This document shows, piece after piece, positions 56,310-64,000 of a DNA stretch of 64,000 nucleotides. How positions within the stretch are numbered: the first letter of the stretch is position 1; every line of letters starts with the position of its first letter. Both the position numbers and the translations under genes were made by a program. Under the pieces are notes generated by a model that worked only from the letters and a program-made list of their open reading frames with translations, made no database searches and had not been told where the DNA came from. Source of the DNA: Agrilutibacter niabensis (lineage in GTDB: Bacteria; Pseudomonadota; Gammaproteobacteria; Xanthomonadales; Xanthomonadaceae); NCBI RefSeq assembly GCF_042657165.1, contig NZ_JBHSNJ010000013.1, forward strand, positions 434,001-498,000, written 5' to 3'.

Positions 56310-58886
56310 ATGGCGGAGCGCATCGACCGTAACGTGGCGGGCGATCCTGGGGCCGCCATGCAACCGGGCTGGCGGCTGGCCGTCGCGATCGGACTGATTT
56401 CGGCTGCAGCGTTGGCCTACCAGCTGTTGCTGATGCGCTGGCTGGCGATCGCCCACTGGCATCCCTTCGCCGCGATGATCATCAGCCTCGCGCTGCTGGG
56501 GCATGGCGCCAGCGGTTCCTGGCTCAGCCTGTGGCTGCATGGGCGCGCGCCCGCGTGGCTGGCCCTGCGCTTCGAACCCGCCTTCGCATGGTGCGCATTG
56601 CTGTTCGCGGCAAGCGCGGCGCTCGCATTGGCGATCGCGGGCCGCATTCCCTTCAATGGCCTGGAGCTGGTGTGGAATCCGCGCCAGCTGCTGTGGCTCA
56701 GCGCGCTCTACCTGGTGCTGGCGGTGCCGTTCTTCTTCGCGGCGAGCTGCTTCGGCCTCGCCTTCGCGCGCCACGGCGAGCGCATACCGCTGCTGTACGG
56801 CGCCGACCTCATCGGTGCCGGCGTGGGCGCGCTGGCGGCGCTGGGGCTGGCGTACCTGCCGGTGGAGCGCGGCCTGTTGCTGGCCGCGTTGTGCGGGCCC
56901 GGTGCGGCGGTGCTGGTCATGACGCGCCGCGACGTTGTCACTGTCGCGACAGCGGTCGCGGTCGTGCTGCTCGCGCTGCTGCCCGGTCGCGCGTTGGCGC
57001 CGCGGCCCAACGAGTTCAAGGGCCTGAGCAAGGCGCTGCTGCTGCCGCAGGCGAAGGTGCTGGCGCAGCGCTCCGGCCCGTATGGCTGGCTGGTCGTGCT
57101 CGACAGTCCGCGGGTGCCGTTGCGGCACGCGCCTGGGCAGAGCCTGGGCTACGCCGGGGAACCGCCGGCGCAGTTGGGTCTGTACACCGATGGCGATGCG
57201 CTGTCGGTGATCGTGCGCGATGGGAATCCTGAATCGTCGAAGTGGTTTGCCGCGATGACGTCCGCGCTGCCGTATGCGCTGCGCACGCCGGAATCGGTGC
57301 TGGTGCTCGGCGCCGGCGGCGCCATGGACGTGCGACAGGCGCTGGTGCTCGGGGCGCGGCGGGTTGACGTGGTGGAACTGGATCCGCAGCGGCTGCGTTG
57401 GGTGCGCGAGGACTATGCCGGGTATGCCGGTGGCCTCTATCGCGATCCGCGCGTGCGCGTGTCCGTCGCCGAACCGCGGGCGTTCGTGCGTGCCAGCACC
57501 GCGCGCTACGACTTGATCGTGCTGGCCGGTGGCGATTCCTTCGCCAGCAGCGGCGCCGGCGCGCAGGCGGCGGCGGAGCAGTACGCGCTGACGGTCGAGG
57601 CATTGCGCGACTACCTCTCGCGGCTGACATCGCAAGGGATGCTCGTGGTCACGCGCTGGAGCAAGCAGCCGCCGCGCGACGAACTCAAGCTGGTTGCGAC
57701 CGCGGTGGCGGCGCTGCGCGAAACGGGCAGCGCGCGGCCGGCTTCGCAACTGGCTGGCATCCGCAACTGGGACGCGAGCACGTGGCTGGTCGCGCGCCGG
57801 CCGTTCCGCGCGGACGAGCTTGCGGCGCTGGAGCGGTTTGCCGAAGCGCAGGGATACGATCCGGTGCACGTTCCGGGTGCGACGATCGATCCGGCCCGGC
57901 GTTTCCATGTCCTTGAACCACCCTATCTGTTCGAAGGCACGCAGGCGTTGCTGTCGCCGCGCGCGCGCGACTACATCCGTGACTACAAGTTCGCGATCGC
58001 GCCGGCGCGCGACGACCGGCCGTACTTCGGCCATTACTTCCGCTGGCGCAGCCTGCCGGAACTGTGGCGCCTGCGCGAACAGGGCAGCGCGGTGCTGCTG
58101 GATTCGGGCTATCTGTTGCTCGTCGCCGCGCTGCTGCAGGCGGTCCCGCTCACGCTGCTGCTGGTGCTGCTGCCGCTGCGCGCGCTTTCATCGCGCGCCA
58201 CGGCGCGGTCGGCAACGCGCGCGCAGGGGCCTGCACCGTCGCTCGCGCGTGGTCGCGCCGGTGGCTACTTCCTCGCGCTCGGGCTGGCGTTCCTGCTGAT
58301 CGAGATCGCCACGCTGGCGCGGCTCACCTTGCTGGTCGGGCACCCGCTGCTGGCGGCGGGCGCGGGTCTCACCGGCTTCCTGTTGTGCGCGGGCGCGGGC
58401 AGCGTGCATGCGCAACGCTGGTTGTCGCGCCAGGCTGCGCACACGGACGATGTCATCGTCGAGCGCATCCGCTGGGCGGTGCGGGCCATCGCCTTGGGAC
58501 TGCTGTGGCAGTTCGTGGTGTTCCATGTCGCCTTCATCTACGGTGCCGCTTGGCCGGTGTGGACGCGGGCGCTGCTGGGATTGCTGGGGATCGCGCCGCT
58601 GGCCTTCGCCATGGGCCTGCCGTTCGCGTTGGGGCTGTCGCGGTTGGCGCGCATCGCGCCGGCGTTCGTGCCCTGGGCCTGGGGGCTCAACGGCTGCGCA
58701 TCGGTGATCGCGGCGATCCTCGCGGTGCTGTTGGCGATGGCGTTCGGCCTGCGCGCGACGCTGCTGGTCGCGCTGGCGTTGTATGCGTTTGCCGCATGGA
58801 TCTGGCCCGCCCCGACGCGCCCGCAACTAACGGGAAGCGCGACGGAAATTGATGCCGCGCGCGGCCTATGGCGGCGAAGTCGCTAG
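56310..58886 (+). CDS. Multi-pass membrane protein with a central spermidine-synthase-like domain
   Basis: An 858-residue protein of three parts: about seven N-terminal hydrophobic segments (residues ~20-225), a soluble Rossmann-fold SAM-binding domain with VLVLGAGGAMDVRQAL (~330) and VDVVELDPQRL, related to spermidine synthase/aminopropyltransferases, and about six to seven C-terminal hydrophobic segments (~610-840). The acidic post-motif and the loop YDLIVLAGGDSFASSGAG resemble aminopropyltransferase-like enzymes; it lacks obvious polyamine partners. An ATG at 56358 is an alternative start. The 3' end overlaps priA by 4 nt through a shared CTAG. Substrate unknown. Confidence 0.85.
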   Translation: MAERIDRNVAGDPGAAMQPGWRLAVAIGLISAAALAYQLLLMRWLAIAHWHPFAAMIISLALLGHGASGSWLSLWLHGRAPAWLALRFEPAFAWCALLFAASAALALAIAGRIPFNGLELVWNPRQLLWLSALYLVLAVPFFFAASCFGLAFARHGERIPLLYGADLIGAGVGALAALGLAYLPVERGLLLAALCGPGAAVLVMTRRDVVTVATAVAVVLLALLPGRALAPRPNEFKGLSKALLLPQAKVLAQRSGPYGWLVVLDSPRVPLRHAPGQSLGYAGEPPAQLGLYTDGDALSVIVRDGNPESSKWFAAMTSALPYALRTPESVLVLGAGGAMDVRQALVLGARRVDVVELDPQRLRWVREDYAGYAGGLYRDPRVRVSVAEPRAFVRASTARYDLIVLAGGDSFASSGAGAQAAAEQYALTVEALRDYLSRLTSQGMLVVTRWSKQPPRDELKLVATAVAALRETGSARPASQLAGIRNWDASTWLVARRPFRADELAALERFAEAQGYDPVHVPGATIDPARRFHVLEPPYLFEGTQALLSPRARDYIRDYKFAIAPARDDRPYFGHYFRWRSLPELWRLREQGSAVLLDSGYLLLVAALLQAVPLTLLLVLLPLRALSSRATARSATRAQGPAPSLARGRAGGYFLALGLAFLLIEIATLARLTLLVGHPLLAAGAGLTGFLLCAGAGSVHAQRWLSRQAAHTDDVIVERIRWAVRAIALGLLWQFVVFHVAFIYGAAWPVWTRALLGLLGIAPLAFAMGLPFALGLSRLARIAPAFVPWAWGLNGCASVIAAILAVLLAMAFGLRATLLVALALYAFAAWIWPAPTRPQLTGSATEIDAARGLWRRSR

Positions 58887-61072
58887 TACAGATCCACCGG
58901 ATCGACATCCAGCGACCACCGCACCTTGCGCGCTTCGGGCAAGGCGTGGATCGCCGGCCAGGCGGCATCGAGCGCGGCGTGCAAGGCCCGGCGTTCGGGG
59001 GAAGACAGCAGCAGTTGCGCGCGCTGGTAGCCGGCGCGGCGCGGCATCGGGGCAGGCAGCGGACCGTGCATCTCGATCGCGGTACCGGTGGCGTGCAGTG
59101 CCGCCTTCACCGCATGCAGGAACGCGTGCGTGGCCTCGAGCTGCTGCGCTTCCGCGCGCAGCAATGCCAGGTGCGCGTAGGGCGGGAAGCCTGCGGCTTC
59201 GCGCTGCGCGAGTTCGGCATCGGCGAAGGCGTGGTAGCCGCCGTTGAGCAGCGTCTCCAGCAGCGGATGCTGCGGGTGGTGCGTCTGCAGTAGCACTTCG
59301 CCCGGACGCGCGGCGCGGCCCGCACGGCCTGCGACCTGGATCAGCAGTTGCGCGAGCTTTTCGGGTGCGCGGAAGTCGGCGCTGAACAGGCCTTCGTCGA
59401 CGCCGACCACGGCGACCAGCGTGAGGTTGGGCAGGTCGTGGCCCTTCGCCAACATCTGTGTTCCGACCAGGATTCCCGGCGCGTTGCCGAAGTCGTGCAG
59501 GAGTTTCTCCAATGCATCGCGGCGCTGCGTGGTGCCGCGGTCGATGCGCAGCACGGGAACGTCGGGGAAGCGCTTGGCCAGCGCTTCCTCGATCCGCTCG
59601 GTGCCCGCACCCTGCGATTGCAGGGCGAGGCCACCGCAATCCGGGCACGCATCCGGCGCCGGTCGGCGCGCGCCGCAGTGGTGGCATTGCAGGCGTCGTC
59701 CGCCGGCATGCACGGTCATCGGTGCGTCGCAGCGCGTGCACTGCGCGCTCCAGCCGCAGTCGTGGCACAGCAGCACCGGTGCGTAACCGCGCCGGTTCTT
59801 GAAGACCAGCGCCTGCGAGCCGTTGCGCAGCGTCGCCGCGATCGCCTCGAACAGTTCCGGCGACATGCCGGCATCGAGCGGCCGCTTGCGCACGTCGCTC
59901 ACGCGCACGCGCGGCGGCTGCGCCACGCCTGCGCGCGCGCGCAGGCGCAGGTGGGTGTAGCGGCCCGCCTGGGCGTTGCGCAGCGACTCCAGCGACGGGG
60001 TCGCGCTGCCGAGCACGATCGGCACGTCCAGCGCCTTGGCGCGGACCAGGGCGAAGTCGCGGGCGTGGTAGCGGATGCCGTCGAGCTGCTTGAAGCTGCC
60101 GTCGTGCTCCTCGTCGATCACGATCAGACCCGCCTGCGGCAACGGCAGGAACACCGCCGAGCGCGTGCCGACGATGACGCGCGCTTCGCCGCGCAGGCAC
60201 GCCGCCCAGGTGCGCGCGCGTTCGCCGTCGCCCAGGCCCGAGTGCAACGCATGCACGGTCACGCCCAGCCGCTCGCGGAAACGCTTGAGCGTCTGCGGAG
60301 TGAGGCCGATTTCCGGCACGAGCACGAGTGCCTGCTTGCCGCGGGCGAGGCAGTCGGCGATGGCGTGCAGGTAGACCTCGGTCTTGCCGCTGCCGGTGAC
60401 GCCGTCGAGCAGGACCGGGGCGAAGCCGTCGCGGGCGGCGAGCAAGGCATCGACGGCAGCCTGCTGCTCGGCGTTGAGTTCGGGGCGCTGGCCGGGCAAC
60501 GACGCGCTGGCCATCGCCGGCAAGGCCTGGCGTTCGGCCAGGCCGCGCTTGGCCAGTGCGCGCGCCGCGCCGCGCCAGTCCTCCAGCAGGTCGGCCAGGG
60601 TGTCTTCGGAGCGGGCGGCGGCGGCCAGCAGTTCCGCCAGCTGCCGTGGCCGGCCGCGCAGGCGCGGCAGCGTGGTGTGGCCGGCTTCGGTGAGGCGCCA
60701 CGCCCAGGCGTGGGTATCGGCCAACGGCTCGCCCTGCCGCAGCGGCGCCGGCAGCGCGGTGGCGAAGACCTCGCCCAGCGGCGCATGGGTATAGCGTGCG
60801 AGCCAGCGCAGGGATTCCAGCAGCTCGCCGTGGAGCAGCGGCGCCGGGTCGAGGCTTTCGCCGGGCTTGGGTTCGGGCGCACCGGGCTCGGCCAGCCCGA
60901 CCCCGGCCACGACGCCGACCAGCTCACGCGGGCCGAACGGCACCCGCACCCGCCGGCCGATATCGGCCGCGGTCGCCGCGTCGCCGGTCGCTGGCCGGTA
61001 GTCGAACAGGCGTGGCAGCGGCACGGGCAGGGCCACTTGCCAGACGATGAGGGGGGCGGATGCCACGGACAT
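58883..61072 (-). CDS. priA: Primosomal protein N' (replication restart helicase PriA)
   Basis: 3'-5' DNA helicase that reloads the replisome at stalled forks. The 729-residue protein has the N-terminal 3'BD (VALPVPLPRLFDYRP), Walker A DGVTGSGKTEVYL near 225-235, Walker B IDEEHDGSFKQ and the zinc-binding region with four CxxC pairs (CHDCGWSAQCTRCD, CHHCG, CPDCGG). GTQMLAKGHDLPNLTLV and RAGRAARPGEVLLQT complete the helicase core. The start at 61072 was preferred over 61123, which would add an 17-residue Pro-rich leader. The upstream 520 bp carry paired DnaA boxes. Confidence 0.94.
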   Translation of the reverse strand: MSVASAPLIVWQVALPVPLPRLFDYRPATGDAATAADIGRRVRVPFGPRELVGVVAGVGLAEPGAPEPKPGESLDPAPLLHGELLESLRWLARYTHAPLGEVFATALPAPLRQGEPLADTHAWAWRLTEAGHTTLPRLRGRPRQLAELLAAAARSEDTLADLLEDWRGAARALAKRGLAERQALPAMASASLPGQRPELNAEQQAAVDALLAARDGFAPVLLDGVTGSGKTEVYLHAIADCLARGKQALVLVPEIGLTPQTLKRFRERLGVTVHALHSGLGDGERARTWAACLRGEARVIVGTRSAVFLPLPQAGLIVIDEEHDGSFKQLDGIRYHARDFALVRAKALDVPIVLGSATPSLESLRNAQAGRYTHLRLRARAGVAQPPRVRVSDVRKRPLDAGMSPELFEAIAATLRNGSQALVFKNRRGYAPVLLCHDCGWSAQCTRCDAPMTVHAGGRRLQCHHCGARRPAPDACPDCGGLALQSQGAGTERIEEALAKRFPDVPVLRIDRGTTQRRDALEKLLHDFGNAPGILVGTQMLAKGHDLPNLTLVAVVGVDEGLFSADFRAPEKLAQLLIQVAGRAGRAARPGEVLLQTHHPQHPLLETLLNGGYHAFADAELAQREAAGFPPYAHLALLRAEAQQLEATHAFLHAVKAALHATGTAIEMHGPLPAPMPRRAGYQRAQLLLSSPERRALHAALDAAWPAIHALPEARKVRWSLDVDPVDLY

Positions 61073-61594
61073 CAGCCGCGCCGGAAGCGGGTAACCGGGC
61101 CCCGGCGGCCCGGGAAATGGCATGAGACCGCCGTCACGGAAGCGTATTCAGCCAACGCCAGCGGCCACGGCCCCACGAAGGCATTGCAGTTGCGCGTCAT
61201 TCCTCCCCTAAACATGACGTAGGTCACGCAACTATCGGATGTAAAAGGAGATTCGTGTTTATCCACACGAGCTGTGGATAAGTCTGTGGACGCAACCGCG
61301 CCACGAGCGCGCAATGCGGGAAACAAAGGCACCATGTACAGGTTGGCGAAAAAAGTGCCAGCGCGGCTATCTCTTTCAAAATCAGATAGTTGTGCGTGAA
61401 ACAAGCGTGTAATCAAGGCTTGGAACCGGCTCCGCCGTGCCCAGGTGACGAAGTTGTTACTGCTGTGCACAACTGCTTTGCCTGCAGGCCGCGCCACGCC
61501 TGGAGGAGCACCAAATTGCGCGCTGTCAAGCCGCGATTTTCCCGGTTCATCGAAGTGGGGGCGGAACGCCTTCACGGGCCGGTTTTCCGCCGCC
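61073..61594. promoter_or_regulatory. 522-bp intergenic region upstream of priA with DnaA-box cluster
   Basis: No supported gene. The region is clearly less GC-rich than its surroundings. It contains two perfect DnaA boxes as an inverted pair (61259-61281), a weaker box TGTGGACGC beside them (61285-61293) and a 7/9 match TGTGCACAA (61464-61472). A small inverted repeat CTATCT...AGATAG lies at about 61369-61388, and AAAAAA and AAATTG tracts occur. Presumably it hosts the priA promoter, but I cannot assign -35/-10. Confidence 0.6.
61259..61281. promoter_or_regulatory. Inverted pair of consensus DnaA boxes
   Basis: TTATCCACA (61259-61267) and TGTGGATAA (61273-61281) are both exact DnaA-box consensus sequences in opposite orientation, 5 bp apart. 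They lie ~190 bp upstream of priA. Possible roles are DnaA-regulated priA expression, DnaA titration or part of an origin; none is proven. Confidence 0.75.
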
Positions 61595-61915
61595 TCAACC
61601 CAGCGATGCCAGCACCCGGCGCGAGGCGCCGAAGCGCCCGCCGAACCGGGCCTGGCCCTCGGCGCGCAGCCGCGGGGCGTGCTCGGAGAGGTAGCGGTCC
61701 AGATCGGCCTGGCTGCCCAGGCGGTACTGCACGCACAGGGTGGCGCGGCCGGGCGCGGCGGGTGGCTCGGCGACTTCGAACACCTGCGCCCCGGTGAACC
61801 CCGGCAGGGTGCAGATCTCGGCGACATGGGGGGCGAGCCACGCCAGATAGTCCTCACGGATCGCGGTGTCGAGGTCCAGGTTCACTTCGTAGATCAGGTT
61901 GGCCCCTGCGCTCAT
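61595..61915 (-). CDS. DUF4286 family protein
   Basis: A 106-residue cytosolic protein matching DUF4286: LIYEVNLDLDTAIREDYLAW near the start and a central GFTGAQVFEVAEP, with a C-terminal half containing YLSEHAPRLRAEGQARFG. The fold is expected to be ferredoxin-like (dimeric alpha-beta barrel), similar to small monooxygenases, but no catalytic role is known. The start at 61915 overlaps the stop of the DUF3667 gene by 4 nt, so both are co-translated. Confidence 0.85.
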   Translation of the reverse strand: MSAGANLIYEVNLDLDTAIREDYLAWLAPHVAEICTLPGFTGAQVFEVAEPPAAPGRATLCVQYRLGSQADLDRYLSEHAPRLRAEGQARFGGRFGASRRVLASLG

Positions 61916-63162
61916 GCCACGATTCCTGCCAGCACCGCGAACATGACGACGAACAACACCATCACCATGTAGATCGAACCGATCACCAGGTAACGGACAG
62001 CGGTCAACGCCCAGTGGTCGCCGTAAACCCGGCGCTGCATCAGGAACAGGTAGATGGGGATCCAGATCCATAGTGCGGCATCGACCAGGGCCGTGACGAC
62101 CGCGACCCAGGTGGCGGTGAACGCATCGTCGATCGCGTTCATCACGAACATTGCCAGCACCGCCAGCAGCAACCATGCGTGGCTGTAGAGCGCGACCACC
62201 AGGTGCTCCAGGTAGCGCCGGCCCGAGCCCAGGTAGAGCAGCTTGAGCAGCAGCGCGAAGACCGGCATCAGGAAGAACAGCGCGGTGGGCACGGCACTGA
62301 GCGCGGCCTGCACGAACTGATCCGGCTTCTCGTCCATGTGCTCCATGTTTTCCTGGGCGCGCGCGATCTTGCGGTTGACCCAGCGATCGACGAAGCCCGG
62401 CGCCAGGGGCACATCGACCGGATTGGTCTTCTCGTTCCATGGCCGGTCGTTGAATTTCCACTCGTCGGCGGCGCCTTCTGCCGGTGCCGGTTTGACCGAC
62501 GGTTTGGCCGCCGGTGCGGCCGCGACGCCCGAAGCGCCGGGCGGGACCTGGGACGAAGCAGCGGGCGTGACCGCCGTTTGCGCCGTCGAGGCGCTCCCAC
62601 CGCCGGCGGGATGGCGCTTCTTTTCCTCGGCCTCGAGTTCGACGATGCGCGAGGCCGCTTCGCCCTGGATGCGTGCGCGCGTTGCGATCAGGGCGGCATT
62701 CACGCCGGGCACCTTCGCCGCCTTGGCCTCCTCGACGGAGAGTTTCTTCAGCAGTCGCGCTTCGATCTGCCGGACTTCCTCGGGAGTCCGCGCCTGTGCC
62801 ATGGCCGCGCCGCCCTCGCCGCCGAACTGGATCGCGGGCTCGTCCATGTGCACGACGAGCTTGCCGACGAAGAACGTCAGCAGGCTCACGATCACGAACA
62901 GGCGCAAGGGCGCGATGTAGCGTATGCGCTGCCCGGCCAGGTAGTTGACCGCGATCCGGCCGGGGAACAGCAGGTCGCGCATGGTGCGGAACACGCGACC
63001 GTCGAGGTGCCAGAACGACTCCAGCACCTCTTCCAGCGCATGGCCGAAATGCCGGGTCGGGCTGTGCACGGATTGTCCGCAGGCGTGGCAGTAGTGGCCC
63101 CGCAGCGGCGTACCGCAGTTCTCGCAGGCTGCCGGCACGCCTTGCGTGTCTTGTCCGCTCAT
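61912..63162 (-). CDS. DUF3667 membrane protein with zinc-ribbon-like start
   Basis: A ~416-residue protein of the DUF3667 family. The N-terminus has a CENCG..CHACGQ zinc-ribbon-like motif, followed by an amphipathic segment, the first hydrophobic helix (PLRLFVIVSLLTFFVGKLVV), a long soluble middle (charged, with an Ala/Pro/Ser-rich linker) and four to five C-terminal helices (for example LSAVPTALFFLMPVFALLLK). Family proteins are of unknown function. The ATG at 63162 is chosen; the codon at 63168 is TTG. It overlaps the DUF4286 gene. Confidence 0.85.
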   Translation of the reverse strand: MSGQDTQGVPAACENCGTPLRGHYCHACGQSVHSPTRHFGHALEEVLESFWHLDGRVFRTMRDLLFPGRIAVNYLAGQRIRYIAPLRLFVIVSLLTFFVGKLVVHMDEPAIQFGGEGGAAMAQARTPEEVRQIEARLLKKLSVEEAKAAKVPGVNAALIATRARIQGEAASRIVELEAEEKKRHPAGGGSASTAQTAVTPAASSQVPPGASGVAAAPAAKPSVKPAPAEGAADEWKFNDRPWNEKTNPVDVPLAPGFVDRWVNRKIARAQENMEHMDEKPDQFVQAALSAVPTALFFLMPVFALLLKLLYLGSGRRYLEHLVVALYSHAWLLLAVLAMFVMNAIDDAFTATWVAVVTALVDAALWIWIPIYLFLMQRRVYGDHWALTAVRYLVIGSIYMVMVLFVVMFAVLAGIVA

Positions 63163-63368
63163 TTCCAATCCCAGGAACCGTCATCGACGGGCGGCTAAGA
63201 TAGCGGGCCGTCGTGACCCGGCGCCAGCACGCGACATCGCCCGCGGGTCCGCCAGGACACCGGGACAGTTGATGCCGCGCCCCGCGGCCGATGGGCCACG
63301 AGCATTGGTAGTTGCAACCGATTGCTTCGTGGCGATGGCGCGTCGTCGTCTGGAGCATCCGTTTCCCC

Positions 63369-64000
63369 ATGAGCATCGAGTCCATCCGGCCGGCCGCGCC
63401 GCGCTTCGCCAGCGAAGTGCGCACCACCGCCGTGCTCGCCGCGCCGCTCGTGGCCGGCCACGTCGCCAGCGGCCTGATCGGTTTCGTCGACAGCGTCATC
63501 GCCGGCCACCACGGCACCGCCACGCTGGCATCGGTGTCGGTGGGCACGGCGTTGTTCTGGCTGCCGATGATGATCCCGATGGGCACGCTGATGTCGCTGC
63601 CGCCGGCGGTGTCGGAGCTCGACGGCGCCGGCAGGCGGCACGAAGTCGGCGCCTTGTTCCGTCAGGGCCTGTGGCTGGCCGCGATGCTGGGCGTGCTGCT
63701 GTTCGGCTTCCTCACGGTGGTTGTGCACGCGCTGGAGCCGATGGGCATCGCCGCGGAGATCCGCCCGGGCGCGATCGCCTTCCTGCACGGCATCCGCTGG
63801 GGCGTGCCCGGCTTCACGCTGTACCTGACCATGCGCTACCTCAGCGATGGCCTGCACTGGACGCTGCCGACGATGCTGCTGGGTTTCGGCGGCCTGCTCG
63901 TGTTGGTGCCGCTGGGCTATGCGCTGACCTACGGTGTGGGCGGGCTGCCCGAGATGGGCGCGGGCGGCCTCGGTTATGCCTCCGCGATCATGATGTGGAC
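63369..64000 (+). CDS. MATE family efflux transporter, 3' end beyond the window
   Basis: The frame opens with ATG at 63369 and stays open to the window edge (210 codons seen). The protein begins with a short cytosolic segment (MSIESIRPAAPRFASEVRTT) followed by helices with AVLAAPLVAGHVASGLIGFV, DSVIAGHHGTATLASVSVG and LPMMIPMGTLMSLPPAVSEL, characteristic of MATE/NorM Na+- or H+-coupled drug and metabolite exporters. Family calling is firm; substrate is unknown. It is divergent from the DUF3667 gene, with ~206 bp between. Confidence 0.85.
   Translation, partial: MSIESIRPAAPRFASEVRTTAVLAAPLVAGHVASGLIGFVDSVIAGHHGTATLASVSVGTALFWLPMMIPMGTLMSLPPAVSELDGAGRRHEVGALFRQGLWLAAMLGVLLFGFLTVVVHALEPMGIAAEIRPGAIAFLHGIRWGVPGFTLYLTMRYLSDGLHWTLPTMLLGFGGLLVLVPLGYALTYGVGGLPEMGAGGLGYASAIMMW

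Noticed and set aside
61137..61150. CGGAAGCGTATTCA, similar to the LacI operator motif
   Set aside because: Only 10 of 14 positions match, the left half is not palindromic, and it lies near priA, which has no sugar link.
61254..61280. Eight-codon mini-ORF starting GTGTTTATC after a perfect AAGGAG
   Set aside because: It coincides exactly with the DnaA boxes, whose TGTGGATAA supplies the stop codon. No downstream gene on the plus strand would be served by such a leader, so it is most likely accidental.
61259..61472. Calling the priA-upstream region the chromosomal origin oriC
   Set aside because: DnaA boxes alone are insufficient; dnaA, dnaN, rpmH or gyrB are not nearby and no skew could be computed. 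Kept as a finding, not as an origin feature.

Overview
The window is GC-rich chromosomal DNA (my estimate is close to 70% GC; not computed) from a Xanthomonadaceae-type gammaproteobacterium, probably Lysobacter, Luteimonas or a close relative. The basis is gene content: a zwf-pgl-edd-glk-eda Entner-Doudoroff operon next to TonB-receptor/LacI/glycosidase genes, a flavin halogenase inside that cluster, a rho gene with a very long N-terminal extension, and a YcgL protein next to a membrane ankyrin protein. The genus is inference. I saw no insertion sequences, prophage, CRISPR array, tRNA or rRNA.

Layout. (1) 1-13 kb: tail of a DUF3300-type gene plus a DUF2950 gene, a secreted S9 peptidase, a cyanide-insensitive type cytochrome bd oxidase (cydAB), ycgL, a giant membrane-anchored ankyrin protein, a CPA2/Kef antiporter and a periplasmic TonB-like protein. 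(2) 13.0-14.35 kb: a decayed stretch with one frameshifted secreted-protein gene and a possible membrane-protein remnant. (3) 14.35-20.07 kb: zwf-pgl-edd-glk-eda, all on + and mostly overlapping, converting glucose to pyruvate and glyceraldehyde-3-phosphate. (4) 20.3-39.6 kb: a maltodextrin/starch locus: TonB receptor, sugar-porter MFS, tandem-esterase lipoprotein, GH97 glucosidase, pullulanase-type GH13, flavin-dependent halogenase, GH13 alpha-glucosidase, GPH-type sugar transporter, amylase-type lipoprotein and a LacI regulator. (5) 39.7-47.3 kb: rho, trxA, rhlB, ftsEX, a double-receiver response regulator and ung. (6) 47.3-50.5 kb: DUF4097 protein, anti-sigma, ECF sigma, and rpoH with a CIRCE-like inverted repeat. 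(7) 50.5-64 kb: type II NADH dehydrogenase, metallophosphoesterase, tal plus an MHS transporter, an exported Pcm with a spermidine-synthase-like membrane protein, priA, an intergenic region with paired DnaA boxes, DUF4286 and DUF3667 genes, and the start of a MATE transporter.

How the genes fit together. Regions 3 and 4 read as one carbon pathway. Oligosaccharides cross the outer membrane through the TonB receptor. Surface and periplasmic glycosidases trim them. Two MFS carriers take maltose/glucose across the inner membrane, the cytosolic alpha-glucosidase releases glucose, and Glk plus the Entner-Doudoroff enzymes burn it. All three divergent promoter regions of the sugar locus carry copies or close relatives of one LacI-type palindrome (TGNATACGTATTCA and variants), which ties the halogenase and the glycosidases to the LacI gene at the end of the cluster.

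Most promising for follow-up: the halogenase inside the maltodextrin regulon, the CIRCE-like element at rpoH, the DnaA-box cluster upstream of priA, and the response regulator whose first receiver lacks its phospho-acceptor Asp.
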